Assembly: GCA_003525905.1 (NCBI GenBank)
Contig: DQIA01000104.1
Coordinates: forward strand, 1 to 12,309
Source of the DNA: Clostridiales bacterium
GTDB lineage: Bacteria; Bacillota; Clostridia; Oscillospirales; Oscillospiraceae
Length of the DNA stretch: 12,309 bases
Direction of reading: 5' to 3'
The notes under the pieces were generated by a model that was not told the origin of the DNA, ran no database searches, and saw nothing but the letters and a program-made list of their open reading frames with translations. The translations under genes and the position numbers were made by a program. This document shows, piece after piece, positions 1 to 4,683 of the stretch; positions within the stretch are counted from its first letter, which is position 1; every line of letters begins with the position of its first letter.

Positions 1-1594
1 AAGCAAGTGCTTTTTTCTGGTGGACCTGGGCAGAGCTTAAACGAACAGCGCCCGTTTCGATATTTTCTACATTGTCGATAACCGATGGATCCAGCGGGAT
101 CTCAACCGTGTTTTTACTTCCTGCGTAGTTGAATACGACCTTCATGTAGTCCTGACCGTCCGGGTTGTCGTAGACATAGACTGCAATCAAGAAAGTGTCG
201 AATAACTCCGCTTGGTATTTCTTATCGTGGACATCTCCGGCCTGCAACTTTTTCAGCCACCCTACAAGCTGATCTCTGTTGACAGGAATGACGTCAGCTT
301 TTGCCATTGTGATTTTCCGATCAATGTCCGACTGTTCCTTTTCCAACTCCATGAGACGGGCTTTTGTGGTAGGCGTGATGATGCCCTGCTCTATCGCCGC
401 CATGAGATTTTTGATACTGCGCTGCGTGTCCTTCAGCTGGTCCTCCAAAAGCCCGATCCCGCTTGCGCTTTCCTGATGCTGGCTATACTCGACCACGCTG
501 TCGGCAATCCAGTTGATCGTATCATCATCCAGTGTGCGGCGTTTGATCGCCTTTGCTACCTGAAGCTCGATGTCGTCCCGTCGCAGGTTTTTCTTCTCGC
601 AGGTTTTTTCCGTGCGACGCTTCTGGCAGACGTAGTAGTAATGCAGGTTGCCAGAGCGGCTGGTGCCGGAGATGCCGGTCATTGGACTTTTGCAGTGTCC
701 GCAGAACAGCTTGCCGGTAAGCAGATAGTCACCATTGACGCGGTGACGCCCTTGCGGATTCTTCTTCGTGGTGATCACCTCCTGGACCTTGAAGTAAAGC
801 TCGTCACTGACGATTCTCGGTATTCCGCCCTCTTTGCGGACATCGCCGTAAATATAAATGCCGCGATACCGTTCGTTGGAAAGGATCTTCTGAAAGCTCG
901 ACCGCCCCCACGGGCGACCGTACGAGGTCTTGATTCCACGGGCATTCAGGCTGGCCATGATATCAACGAAAGCCTCACCGCAGGAAACGCGAGTGAATAT
1001 CTCCCGGATAACCGCAGCCTTCGGCTCGTCGATGGCATAGTGCAGCGTTTCGTCCGCTTTATAGCCGTAGGGCAGATGGCCGTTCGCCACCATGCAATTC
1101 GCGGCGTTGTCATATAGGCCGCGCTTGATGTCCTCGGCCATGTTCTCGGAATAGAACTGGTTGACATTCATCATCGAGCGGGCGGCGAAGCGTCCAGCCG
1201 CAGTATCGTCGAAATCCTCCTCCACATAGAGAACACGAACGCCAAGATCCTGAAGCCGCGCTTCGTTGATCAGAGCCTCCAGCATATTGCGCCCCATGCG
1301 GTTAGACTTCCACGCGATTACATAGCGGAACTTCCCTTTTGCAGCGTCAGTCATCATGCGCTGGAAGTCACGGCGCTTGTCGGTGCGGCCAGAAACGGCG
1401 CGGTCGGCATAGGTGTCAATGATCCTGATGCCATACTCCGCCGCCAGCTCGTAGCCCTTTTCAAACTGCTGCTCTACGGAAATATCCTTCTGGTTGTGAC
1501 TGCTGTACCGACCGTAGAGAACGCCCGGCTCTTCGACTTCCAGCTTCTTGCCCCGCTTCGGCTTCGCCGGGTGCTTTGCAGGTTTTCTCGGCAA
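1..1594 (-). CDS. Large serine integrase (site-specific recombinase), 3' end outside window
   Basis: This enzyme integrates and excises the phage by recombining attP with attB through a covalent phosphoserine intermediate. 531 codons are open to the window edge, so the C-terminus is missing. The resolvase catalytic domain spans about residues 23-165: YGRYSSHNQ places the catalytic serine at S31, followed by DRAVSGRTDKRRDFQRMM and WKSNRMGRN, all typical of the family. The recombinase domain follows (GYLLTGKLF region at about 290), then a zinc ribbon with C298, C301, C323 and C332, then a charged coiled-coil-like stretch at about residues 365-425. I chose TTG at 1594 because AAGGGGG lies 8 nt upstream; an in-frame GTG at 1603 would overlap that site. 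The N-terminus starts with a basic Lys/Pro-rich tail of about 17 residues before the catalytic core. The gene points away from the rest of the phage, as expected at a prophage end. Family assignment is very secure. Confidence 0.96.
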   Translation of the reverse strand, partial: MPRKPAKHPAKPKRGKKLEVEEPGVLYGRYSSHNQKDISVEQQFEKGYELAAEYGIRIIDTYADRAVSGRTDKRRDFQRMMTDAAKGKFRYVIAWKSNRMGRNMLEALINEARLQDLGVRVLYVEEDFDDTAAGRFAARSMMNVNQFYSENMAEDIKRGLYDNAANCMVANGHLPYGYKADETLHYAIDEPKAAVIREIFTRVSCGEAFVDIMASLNARGIKTSYGRPWGRSSFQKILSNERYRGIYIYGDVRKEGGIPRIVSDELYFKVQEVITTKKNPQGRHRVNGDYLLTGKLFCGHCKSPMTGISGTSRSGNLHYYYVCQKRRTEKTCEKKNLRRDDIELQVAKAIKRRTLDDDTINWIADSVVEYSQHQESASGIGLLEDQLKDTQRSIKNLMAAIEQGIITPTTKARLMELEKEQSDIDRKITMAKADVIPVNRDQLVGWLKKLQAGDVHDKKYQAELFDTFLIAVYVYDNPDGQDYMKVVFNYAGSKNTVEIPLDPSVIDNVENIETGAVRLSSAQVHQKKALA

Positions 1595-1637
1595 CAGCGC
1601 CACCCCCTTCTAACGATAGATTTGCAGTAGTAGATAT

Positions 1638-1696
1638 TCAGAATCAGAAACAGATTACAGATACAGTCTCAGATACAGATACAGGTACAGAGACAG
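1638..1696. repeat. Degenerate hexamer tandem array (ACAGAT-type)
   Basis: From 1651 the sequence reads as near-perfect 6-bp units (CAGATT, ACAGAT, ACAGTC, TCAGAT, ACAGAT, ACAGGT, ACAGAG), preceded by two TCAGAA units at 1638-1649. It lies just upstream of the integrase start and has no convincing gene. Read on the plus strand, the units give alternating Asp/Thr residues (DTVSDTDTGTETV). From memory, such low-complexity tails occur at the C-terminus of some clostridial phage replication proteins, so this may be a relic of one, but that is inference. Confidence 0.75.
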
Positions 1697-1734
1697 TGCG
1701 CGCACGATCGCGCGCACACGCACGCGCGCACGCG
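1697..1734. repeat. Alternating purine-pyrimidine GC tract (possible Z-DNA)
   Basis: Bases 1709-1734 alternate pyrimidine and purine without a break for 26 nt (only C, G and A), and 1697-1706 does the same for 10 nt. TGCGCGC at 1697-1703 and GCGCGCA at 1710-1716 are inverted copies separated by ACGATC. Such tracts favour left-handed DNA under negative supercoiling (general knowledge); no function is shown here. Confidence 0.6.
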
Positions 1735-1735
1735 A

Positions 1736-1768
1736 GGTATCGGTACGGTATGGATACGGTATAGATAC
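1736..1768. repeat. Three tandem 11-bp repeats, consensus GGTATnGrTAC
   Basis: The units are GGTATCGGTAC (1736-1746), GGTATGGATAC (1747-1757) and GGTATAGATAC (1758-1768), directly abutting. Units two and three are internally palindromic (GTAT, 2 nt, ATAC). The 11-bp period is close to one helical turn, so a bound protein would face the same side of the helix each time. The last unit runs into the palindrome at 1764-1785. Confidence 0.75.
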
Positions 1769-1785
1769 CCTATCCATAGGGTATC
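1764..1785. repeat. Perfect 22-bp palindrome with 2-nt centre
   Basis: GATACCCTAT (1764-1773), CC (1774-1775) and ATAGGGTATC (1776-1785) form perfect 10-bp inverted arms. The palindrome lies 11 nt past the stop of the YbjQ-like gene and 170 nt upstream of the integrase start. It could be a regulator binding site, a recombination core or a weak transcript-end hairpin (9-bp stem, 4-nt loop). There is no following T-run on either strand, so an intrinsic terminator is unlikely. Confidence 0.7.
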
Positions 1786-1796
1786 GGAATATGGAC

Positions 1797-2054
1797 TTAA
1801 ATTAAGCGGACAGCTGTCCCGGTCGCGCAGATATTCATACCGAAAGGTGTGTAGCTTACCCCGACAACGGCATCCGCGCCAAGAGATGCCGCTTGTTGCA
1901 ACAGGATTTCCGTCGCTCCATCGACACCAGCCTGCCAGCCGCGCTGCACACCCTTGTTCCCGCCGGGCATGACCATGACTTGCGCCGCCGATACGATGCC
2001 GAGATATTCGGAGACCGTGCGTCCTTCGACAGATAGTGTGGTCGTGATGATCAT
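1797..2054 (-). CDS. YbjQ/UPF0145-family protein, short form
   Basis: The 85-residue product opens MIITTTLSVEGRTVSEYLGI and carries SLGADAVVGVSYT followed by a CATGTAVRL ending, the pattern of the YbjQ (UPF0145, PF01906) family, sometimes labelled heavy-metal-binding. The biochemical role of this family is not well established; the fold forms small oligomers. Family members are usually about 105 residues. Here about 20 residues are missing in the middle, where the helical segment between the GI(V) strand and the LGADAV helix is shortened, while both ends are intact. GGAGG sits 7 nt upstream of ATG 2054. The gene is alone between the integrase and the lysogeny control region, transcribed leftward, and has no evident role in phage growth, so it looks like a passenger (moron) expressed from the prophage. 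The family call is fairly secure and the function is unknown. Confidence 0.82.
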   Translation of the reverse strand: MIITTTLSVEGRTVSEYLGIVSAAQVMVMPGGNKGVQRGWQAGVDGATEILLQQAASLGADAVVGVSYTPFGMNICATGTAVRLI

Positions 2055-2074
2055 AAAATTACCTCCAATTTCCC

Positions 2075-2107
2075 ATCATACAGCAACAAAATGTCGTTGT
2101 TTGTCAA
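2075..2107 (-). promoter_or_regulatory. Possible promoter for the YbjQ-like gene
   Basis: On the minus strand a perfect TTGACA (2107-2102) is followed 21 nt later by TATGAT (2080-2075), close to the -10 consensus. The spacing is longer than the usual 16-18 nt, so this is weak. The AT-rich stretch 2055-2202 otherwise holds only this and the extended -10 at 2149-2157. Confidence 0.3.
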
Positions 2108-2148
2108 AAGTGATTTTATTTCTTTTCGAGCAAAAGCGTGTGCATTTC

Positions 2149-2157
2149 TGTTACAAT
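2149..2157 (+). promoter_or_regulatory. Extended -10 promoter candidate facing the 51-residue ORF
   Basis: TGTTACAAT reads as TG-n-TACAAT, an extended -10 element with one mismatch in the hexamer. No recognisable -35 is present, which such promoters tolerate. Transcription would start near 2164, about 40 nt before the ATG at 2203, and would run antisense into the repressor gene. Confidence 0.35.
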
Positions 2158-2202
2158 CCTTACATACACCACCGGCAAGAATATACGATTGGAGTTGATT
2201 AG

Positions 2203-2358
2203 ATGCCTTCGAGCAAAGAAGCAGCCGCAATACTTCGGATTGTGGAAAAACTGGCCCAGGACAGAAAGAGAGAGGCAATCAGCCTTCTTGCCGGTTGGCG
2301 AGGTACTGAAGATAGTGAAGAGCCTCCGCTTTCTTCTCGGGAGAAAGTTGGAGAATAA
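2203..2358 (+). CDS. Possible small protein converging on the repressor gene
   Basis: This 51-residue ORF begins MPSSKEAAAILRIVEKLAQD and ends in a Glu/Ser/Pro-rich tail. ATG 2203 has GGAG 8 nt upstream and an extended -10 element about 50 nt upstream. The first two-thirds would form an amphipathic helix with charged and small residues, a composition unlike random antisense reading. Its last 80 nt overlap the 3' end of the repressor gene in the opposite direction, so transcription here could also act as antisense RNA against the repressor message. I do not recognise the family. The alternative is that it is a chance ORF in the convergent intergenic space; I rate it slightly below even. Confidence 0.4.
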   Translation: MPSSKEAAAILRIVEKLAQDRKREAISLLAGWRGTEDSEEPPLSSREKVGE

Positions 2359-2689
2359 GCGTCGTAAGTGCAATATCCATATCGTCCATAGGTCCGCCCT
2401 CTTTCGTGAGGGCGGACAATTCATTTGCGCAGTCCTCGGAAATATCCGACAGCAGATCGATGGGCATATCGTCCACGGCCGTGAGAAGATCTCCCAGAGA
2501 CATCCCCATAGCTGTGGAAATCTTTTTGAGAGCCGGCAGAGATGGCGTTAGCGGAAGTCCGGTCTTAGGGTTCAAGTTTCTCTCCAGCATGGAAATATAG
2601 CCGTTTGACAGACCGCAGATAGCCGCAAACTGGCGCTGCGACAAGTCGTGTTCTTTGCGATATTCCTTCACGAAATCACTGAGCGTCAT
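2279..2689 (-). CDS. CI-like XRE-family phage repressor
   Basis: This is the likely lysogeny repressor. The 136-residue product has an N-terminal helix-turn-helix of the XRE/Cro-CI type at about residues 5-65 (SQRQFAAICGLSNGYISMLE covers the helix-turn-helix core). The C-terminal half is acidic and helical, ending LSPEKKAEALHYLQYLANRQ, a tail that recurs in small phage repressors and probably mediates dimerisation. There is no S24/LexA-type peptidase domain, so induction would not be by RecA-assisted self-cleavage (inference). ATG 2689 has AGGGGG 8 nt upstream and a consensus promoter just beyond it. It is divergent from the Cro-like gene at 2869, with operator-like repeats in between. Confidence 0.9.
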   Translation of the reverse strand: MTLSDFVKEYRKEHDLSQRQFAAICGLSNGYISMLERNLNPKTGLPLTPSLPALKKISTAMGMSLGDLLTAVDDMPIDLLSDISEDCANELSALTKEGGPMDDMDIALTTLILQLSPEKKAEALHYLQYLANRQEG

Positions 2690-2718
2690 GAGAATGTCCC
2701 CCTAAATTTGTTTAATAC

Positions 2719-2747
2719 ATTATACATTGAGGTGCGGCCGGTGTCAA
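2719..2747 (-). promoter_or_regulatory. Repressor promoter, perfect sigma-A consensus
   Basis: On the minus strand TTGACA (2747-2742), a 17-nt spacer and TATAAT (2724-2719) give an exact consensus. The start would fall near 2712, leaving a leader of about 22 nt before the repressor ATG. A perfect match suggests strong expression unless repressed. Confidence 0.88.
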
Positions 2748-2764
2748 TGCGGCTGTGAAATTTA

Positions 2765-2783
2765 TTGAACATTTTTTGTGCAA
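2765..2783. promoter_or_regulatory. Operator-like inverted repeat O1
   Basis: TTGAACA-TTTTT-TGTGCAA has 7-bp arms matching at 6 of 7 positions. It lies between the two divergent -35 elements, where a CI- or Cro-like dimer could affect both promoters. The half-site TTGAACA recurs exactly at 2832-2838. Confidence 0.6.
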
Positions 2784-2788
2784 CCCAC

Positions 2789-2817
2789 TTGACACGCTCT
2801 TGTGCATAGTGTAGTAT
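2789..2817 (+). promoter_or_regulatory. Early rightward promoter
   Basis: TTGACA (2789-2794), a 17-nt spacer and TAGTAT (2812-2817) face the Cro-like gene and the whole early operon. The -35 is perfect and the -10 matches at 4 of 6 positions. The spacer contains TGTGCAT (2801-2807), which resembles the O1 half-site, so repressor could occlude it. Confidence 0.75.
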
Positions 2818-2829
2818 GTCTGTGTAATC

Positions 2830-2850
2830 GGTTGAACACTTCCGTCAACC
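2830..2850. promoter_or_regulatory. Operator-like inverted repeat O2
   Basis: GGTTGA (2830-2835) and TCAACC (2845-2850) are perfect inverted arms around a 9-nt centre. The site sits just after the expected start of the early rightward transcript and before the Cro-like Shine-Dalgarno. It contains the same TTGAACA half-site as O1. Confidence 0.55.
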
Positions 2851-2868
2851 AAGAAAGGAGGAAACGGC

Positions 2869-3069
2869 ATGGGCTACAAGATTAAGGAACTGCGCGAAGC
2901 CATGAAAATGACGCAGGAAGAGCTGGCAGAGAAGAGCGGAGTAAGCCGTGGGACTATTTCTGCCCTTGAAAATGGCATCGACCGAACGACAACCTCGAAG
3001 ACGCTGGTCAAACTTGCGCAGGCGCTCGATACCACCGTAGACCGTATTTTTTTTACCAAGGGTGTTTAA
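2869..3069 (+). CDS. Cro-like XRE-family regulator
   Basis: This 66-residue protein is a single XRE helix-turn-helix domain: IKELREAMKMTQEELAEKSG is followed by VSRGTISALENG, the recognition helix, and LVKLAQALDTTVDRIF closes the five-helix bundle. The size and divergent position opposite the repressor fit a Cro-type switch protein, the first gene of the rightward operon. AAAGGAGG ends about 7 nt before ATG 2869, and the next gene follows about 30 nt downstream. It probably competes with the CI-like protein for the operators at 2765-2850, though an activating role cannot be excluded from sequence alone. Confidence 0.9.
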   Translation: MGYKIKELREAMKMTQEELAEKSGVSRGTISALENGIDRTTTSKTLVKLAQALDTTVDRIFFTKGV

Positions 3070-3080
3070 TCGGCTAAACA
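3067..3080 (+). promoter_or_regulatory. Second copy of the O2-side motif after the Cro-like gene
   Basis: TAATCGGCTAAACA matches TAATCGGTTGAACA (2825-2838, within the O2 region) at 12 of 14 positions. It overlaps the stop codon of the Cro-like gene and ends just before the next Shine-Dalgarno, so it may be an additional regulator site or a leader element. Confidence 0.4.
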
Positions 3081-3101
3081 GTATGTAAGGAGGTGAGCAC
3101 T

Positions 3102-3332
3102 TTGCCCGGAAGCGCCAGCCAGGATGACCGCCGAATATCCCTCGAAGGTGAGCTGACCGATGAAATCAAAATCGACACATCGCTGATCCCCGAGCACGTC
3201 CGTATGCACCTTGCAGCAAAGACGCTGGAGTGTTTCAAAGCATTTTTAGCTGTTCCCGGCAATGCGGAATGGCTGGACGAACAGGTTGCCACAATGAAAG
3301 CGGCCGAGGCTGCAGCAATTCGAAAGGAGTGA
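3102..3332 (+). CDS. Small early phage protein, unknown function
   Basis: The product is 76 residues, acidic at the start (SLEGELTDEIKID) and helical afterwards (HVRMHLAAKTLECFKAFL, then an Ala/Glu-rich C-terminal helix). I chose TTG 3102 because AAGGAGG (3087-3093) ends 8 nt upstream; an in-frame GTG at 3093 overlaps that site. No catalytic motif, signal peptide or membrane segment is visible. It lies second in the early operon, directly after the Cro-like gene, where small regulatory or host-takeover proteins are common. I do not recognise a named family. Confidence 0.75.
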   Translation: MPGSASQDDRRISLEGELTDEIKIDTSLIPEHVRMHLAAKTLECFKAFLAVPGNAEWLDEQVATMKAAEAAAIRKE

Positions 3333-3337
3333 TGAAG

Positions 3338-3538
3338 ATGGCATATTACCGGACTTGCCCTTACTGCGGCAGTAATAACGACCCCGGCGAGGCCTGTGAT
3401 TGCCGCGCGGAAACGAAAAAAGAGTCCGCCCCGGCGCAACGGGAACGGACTCAGGCAAATGGATACCCGTACACAGTTTACCAGCCGGGTCGAGCCGCGT
3501 CAAGAACAAAGGAGGTGCGACCGTGGCTGAAGAGCTGA
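3338..3538 (+). CDS. Small zinc-ribbon-like protein
   Basis: The 66-residue protein begins MAYYRTCPYCGSNNDPGEAC and continues with DC, giving Cys at 7, 10, 20 and 22, a compact CxxC...CxC metal-binding knuckle. The remainder is polar and rich in Arg, Lys and Gln and looks disordered. ATG 3338 has AAAGGAG 8 nt upstream; an in-frame ATG at 3332 is too close to that site. The 3' end overlaps the next gene by 16 nt in another frame, and the next gene's Shine-Dalgarno lies inside this reading frame, which implies coupled translation. The function is unknown; binding nucleic acid or a host protein is a guess from the fold type. Confidence 0.75.
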   Translation: MAYYRTCPYCGSNNDPGEACDCRAETKKESAPAQRERTQANGYPYTVYQPGRAASRTKEVRPWLKS

Positions 3539-3900
3539 GAGAGCTCCGGCTTTCCAAGCAGATACCGGCCAAGGATATGGTCGCGGTGGTACAAGCCATC
3601 TACCCAAAGTACGACAAGACCGTTCAAAGCAAGTGCGAGAACGGAGACGCCTACGGCGTGAGCCTGCGGCCGGACGCGATGGCGGCGCTCTACGCGCACT
3701 TCGCGCCGGAGCTGGCAGAGAGCCGCAAGACGGCCAAAAAGGACGCGCACCGGCTGACCTGTCGTATCTCGGCAAGGCTTGAAACCGCCGACTACGAGGC
3801 GTTGCAACGGCTGATAGAGACTGAGGGCTACGCCACCACACAGGACTGGCTGACCGCCACCGTCCGCCGCTACATCGCAGAGGCAGGTGAAACCGAATGA
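3523..3900 (+). CDS. Early phage protein with ribbon-helix-helix-like C-terminus
   Basis: The start is GTG 3523, with AAAGGAGG (3509-3516) 6 nt upstream, giving 125 residues. The N-terminal part (AEELRELRLSKQIPAKDMVAVVQ, then YPKYDKTVQSKCENGDAYGV) looks like a shortened helix-turn-helix. I recall this YPKYDK...SKCE...YGV...RPDA pattern from hypothetical proteins of clostridial phages. The C-terminal part, from about residue 78 (HRLTCRISARLETADYEALQ onward, with a helix and WLTATVRRYI), has the strand-helix-helix pattern of Arc/CopG-type DNA-binding domains. The combination suggests a DNA-binding regulator. It overlaps the next gene by 4 nt (ATGA). The function is inferred, not shown. Confidence 0.78.
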   Translation: MAEELRELRLSKQIPAKDMVAVVQAIYPKYDKTVQSKCENGDAYGVSLRPDAMAALYAHFAPELAESRKTAKKDAHRLTCRISARLETADYEALQRLIETEGYATTQDWLTATVRRYIAEAGETE

Positions 3901-4112
3901 ACTACGATCTGCCAGACCACCCCGTTATCCAAAACATGGAGCGCACCGGCTACCCGGACGGCAAGGAGCCGACCTTCCCGATTTGCCCCGTCTGTGGTGA
4001 AGAGTGCGAGGAAATTTTCAGAGACAAAGATTTGAATATCGTCGGCTGCGATATCTGCATCAAGCAGTCCGACGCATGGGAGGAGCCGGAGTGCTTCCCC
4101 GGAAAGGAGTAA
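3897..4112 (+). CDS. Small zinc-ribbon-like phage protein
   Basis: The product is 71 residues with CPVCGEEC at 30-37 and CDIC at 51-54, so C30, C33, C51 and C54 form a classic four-Cys ribbon separated by a beta hairpin (IFRDKDLNIVG). The rest is acidic and Pro-rich. ATG 3897 overlaps the previous stop as ATGA, and AGGTGA lies just upstream. I do not know its partner; small ribbons of this kind in early phage operons are usually of unknown function. Confidence 0.78.
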   Translation: MNYDLPDHPVIQNMERTGYPDGKEPTFPICPVCGEECEEIFRDKDLNIVGCDICIKQSDAWEEPECFPGKE

Positions 4113-4118
4113 AGACAG

Positions 4119-4400
4119 ATGATTGAAGCAAAACAGATTCATTGTGGTCAGTATAAGCCGTATGGAGATTTCTTCCGTGTGTGGAATGTGCAGACGGATA
4201 TGACCAAGGAGGAAGCCATCAAATGGTGCTTTGAAAATCTCTATAAGCGCATCGTCCCGCCTTCTGGCGAGTTCCACGCGAACATCCGCTATGGTGGCCC
4301 CAAGTCCAACGACCCTGGCTATTACTTCGCGGGCTATTATTCCATCGAAGAAATTGAGGGCGGCTTTAAGTTCTCCATCTGCGAGCCGTTTGCAGACTAA
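4119..4400 (+). CDS. Hypothetical phage protein
   Basis: The 93-residue protein is rich in aromatic residues (YKPYGDFFRVWNV; GYYFAGYYSIEE; FKFSICEPF) with one helix (MTKEEAIKWCFENLYKRI). The pattern of strands plus one helix suggests a small alpha/beta domain. AAAGGAG precedes ATG 4119 with good spacing, and the next gene begins 11 nt downstream. There is no motif I can tie to a function. Confidence 0.75.
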   Translation: MIEAKQIHCGQYKPYGDFFRVWNVQTDMTKEEAIKWCFENLYKRIVPPSGEFHANIRYGGPKSNDPGYYFAGYYSIEEIEGGFKFSICEPFAD

Positions 4401-4411
4401 CGGAGGTTGAT

Positions 4412-4669
4412 ATGCCAAATTTCTATTTCACCTACGGTACCGAAGGCCAGCCGTTTTTCGGCGGCTGGACTGAGGTTGACGCCCCGGACCGTCGCTCGGC
4501 CTGCTCCGCATTCCGCGCCTATCACCCGGACAAGACCGAGGGCTTGCTGAACTGTTCCAGCGTTTATGATGAGGAGCACTTCAAGCTGACCGAAATGTAC
4601 CGGGAAAGCAATTTCGGTTTCCGGTGCCACGAAATCATCACTCTGCGGCGCGAAGCCGCTACCAACTGA
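4412..4669 (+). CDS. Hypothetical phage protein
   Basis: The 85-residue product starts MPNFYFTYGTEGQPFFGGWT and continues as an alpha/beta domain with an AFRAYHPDKTEG segment and a C-terminal LTEMYRESNFGFRCHEII. Proteins of this shape (a YFTFG-type start, then a helix and a HP/Y segment) are common in phages and plasmids of Clostridia and have no assigned role. GGAGG lies about 6 nt before ATG 4412. It sits immediately upstream of the recombination genes. Confidence 0.75.
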   Translation: MPNFYFTYGTEGQPFFGGWTEVDAPDRRSACSAFRAYHPDKTEGLLNCSSVYDEEHFKLTEMYRESNFGFRCHEIITLRREAATN

Positions 4670-4683
4670 AAGGAGCTATCACC

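Noticed and set aside
212..1117. Long plus-strand ORF of 301 codons
   Set aside because: It is the antisense shadow of the serine integrase, whose catalytic and zinc-ribbon motifs are unmistakable on the minus strand; the plus ORF has no ribosome site or family signature.
1576..1764. Plus-strand ORF of 62 codons across the repeat block
   Set aside because: It starts antisense inside the integrase, has no ribosome site and is made of simple-sequence DNA. I keep only the idea that it may be a relic of a low-complexity protein tail.
1697..1768. CRISPR-like array
   Set aside because: The repeat units are 11 bp and abut with no spacers, so the structure is a simple tandem repeat.
1764..1785. Intrinsic terminator for the YbjQ-like gene
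   Set aside because: The stem is strong but neither strand has a U-run after it, and the arms are separated by only 2 nt, which suits a protein site better than an RNA terminator.
2051..2278. Minus-strand ORF of 75 codons between repressor and YbjQ-like gene
   Set aside because: The only start overlapping the repressor stop is TTG with no ribosome site, the sequence is Leu/Cys-rich and unpatterned, and it covers the likely promoter and ribosome site of the YbjQ-like gene.
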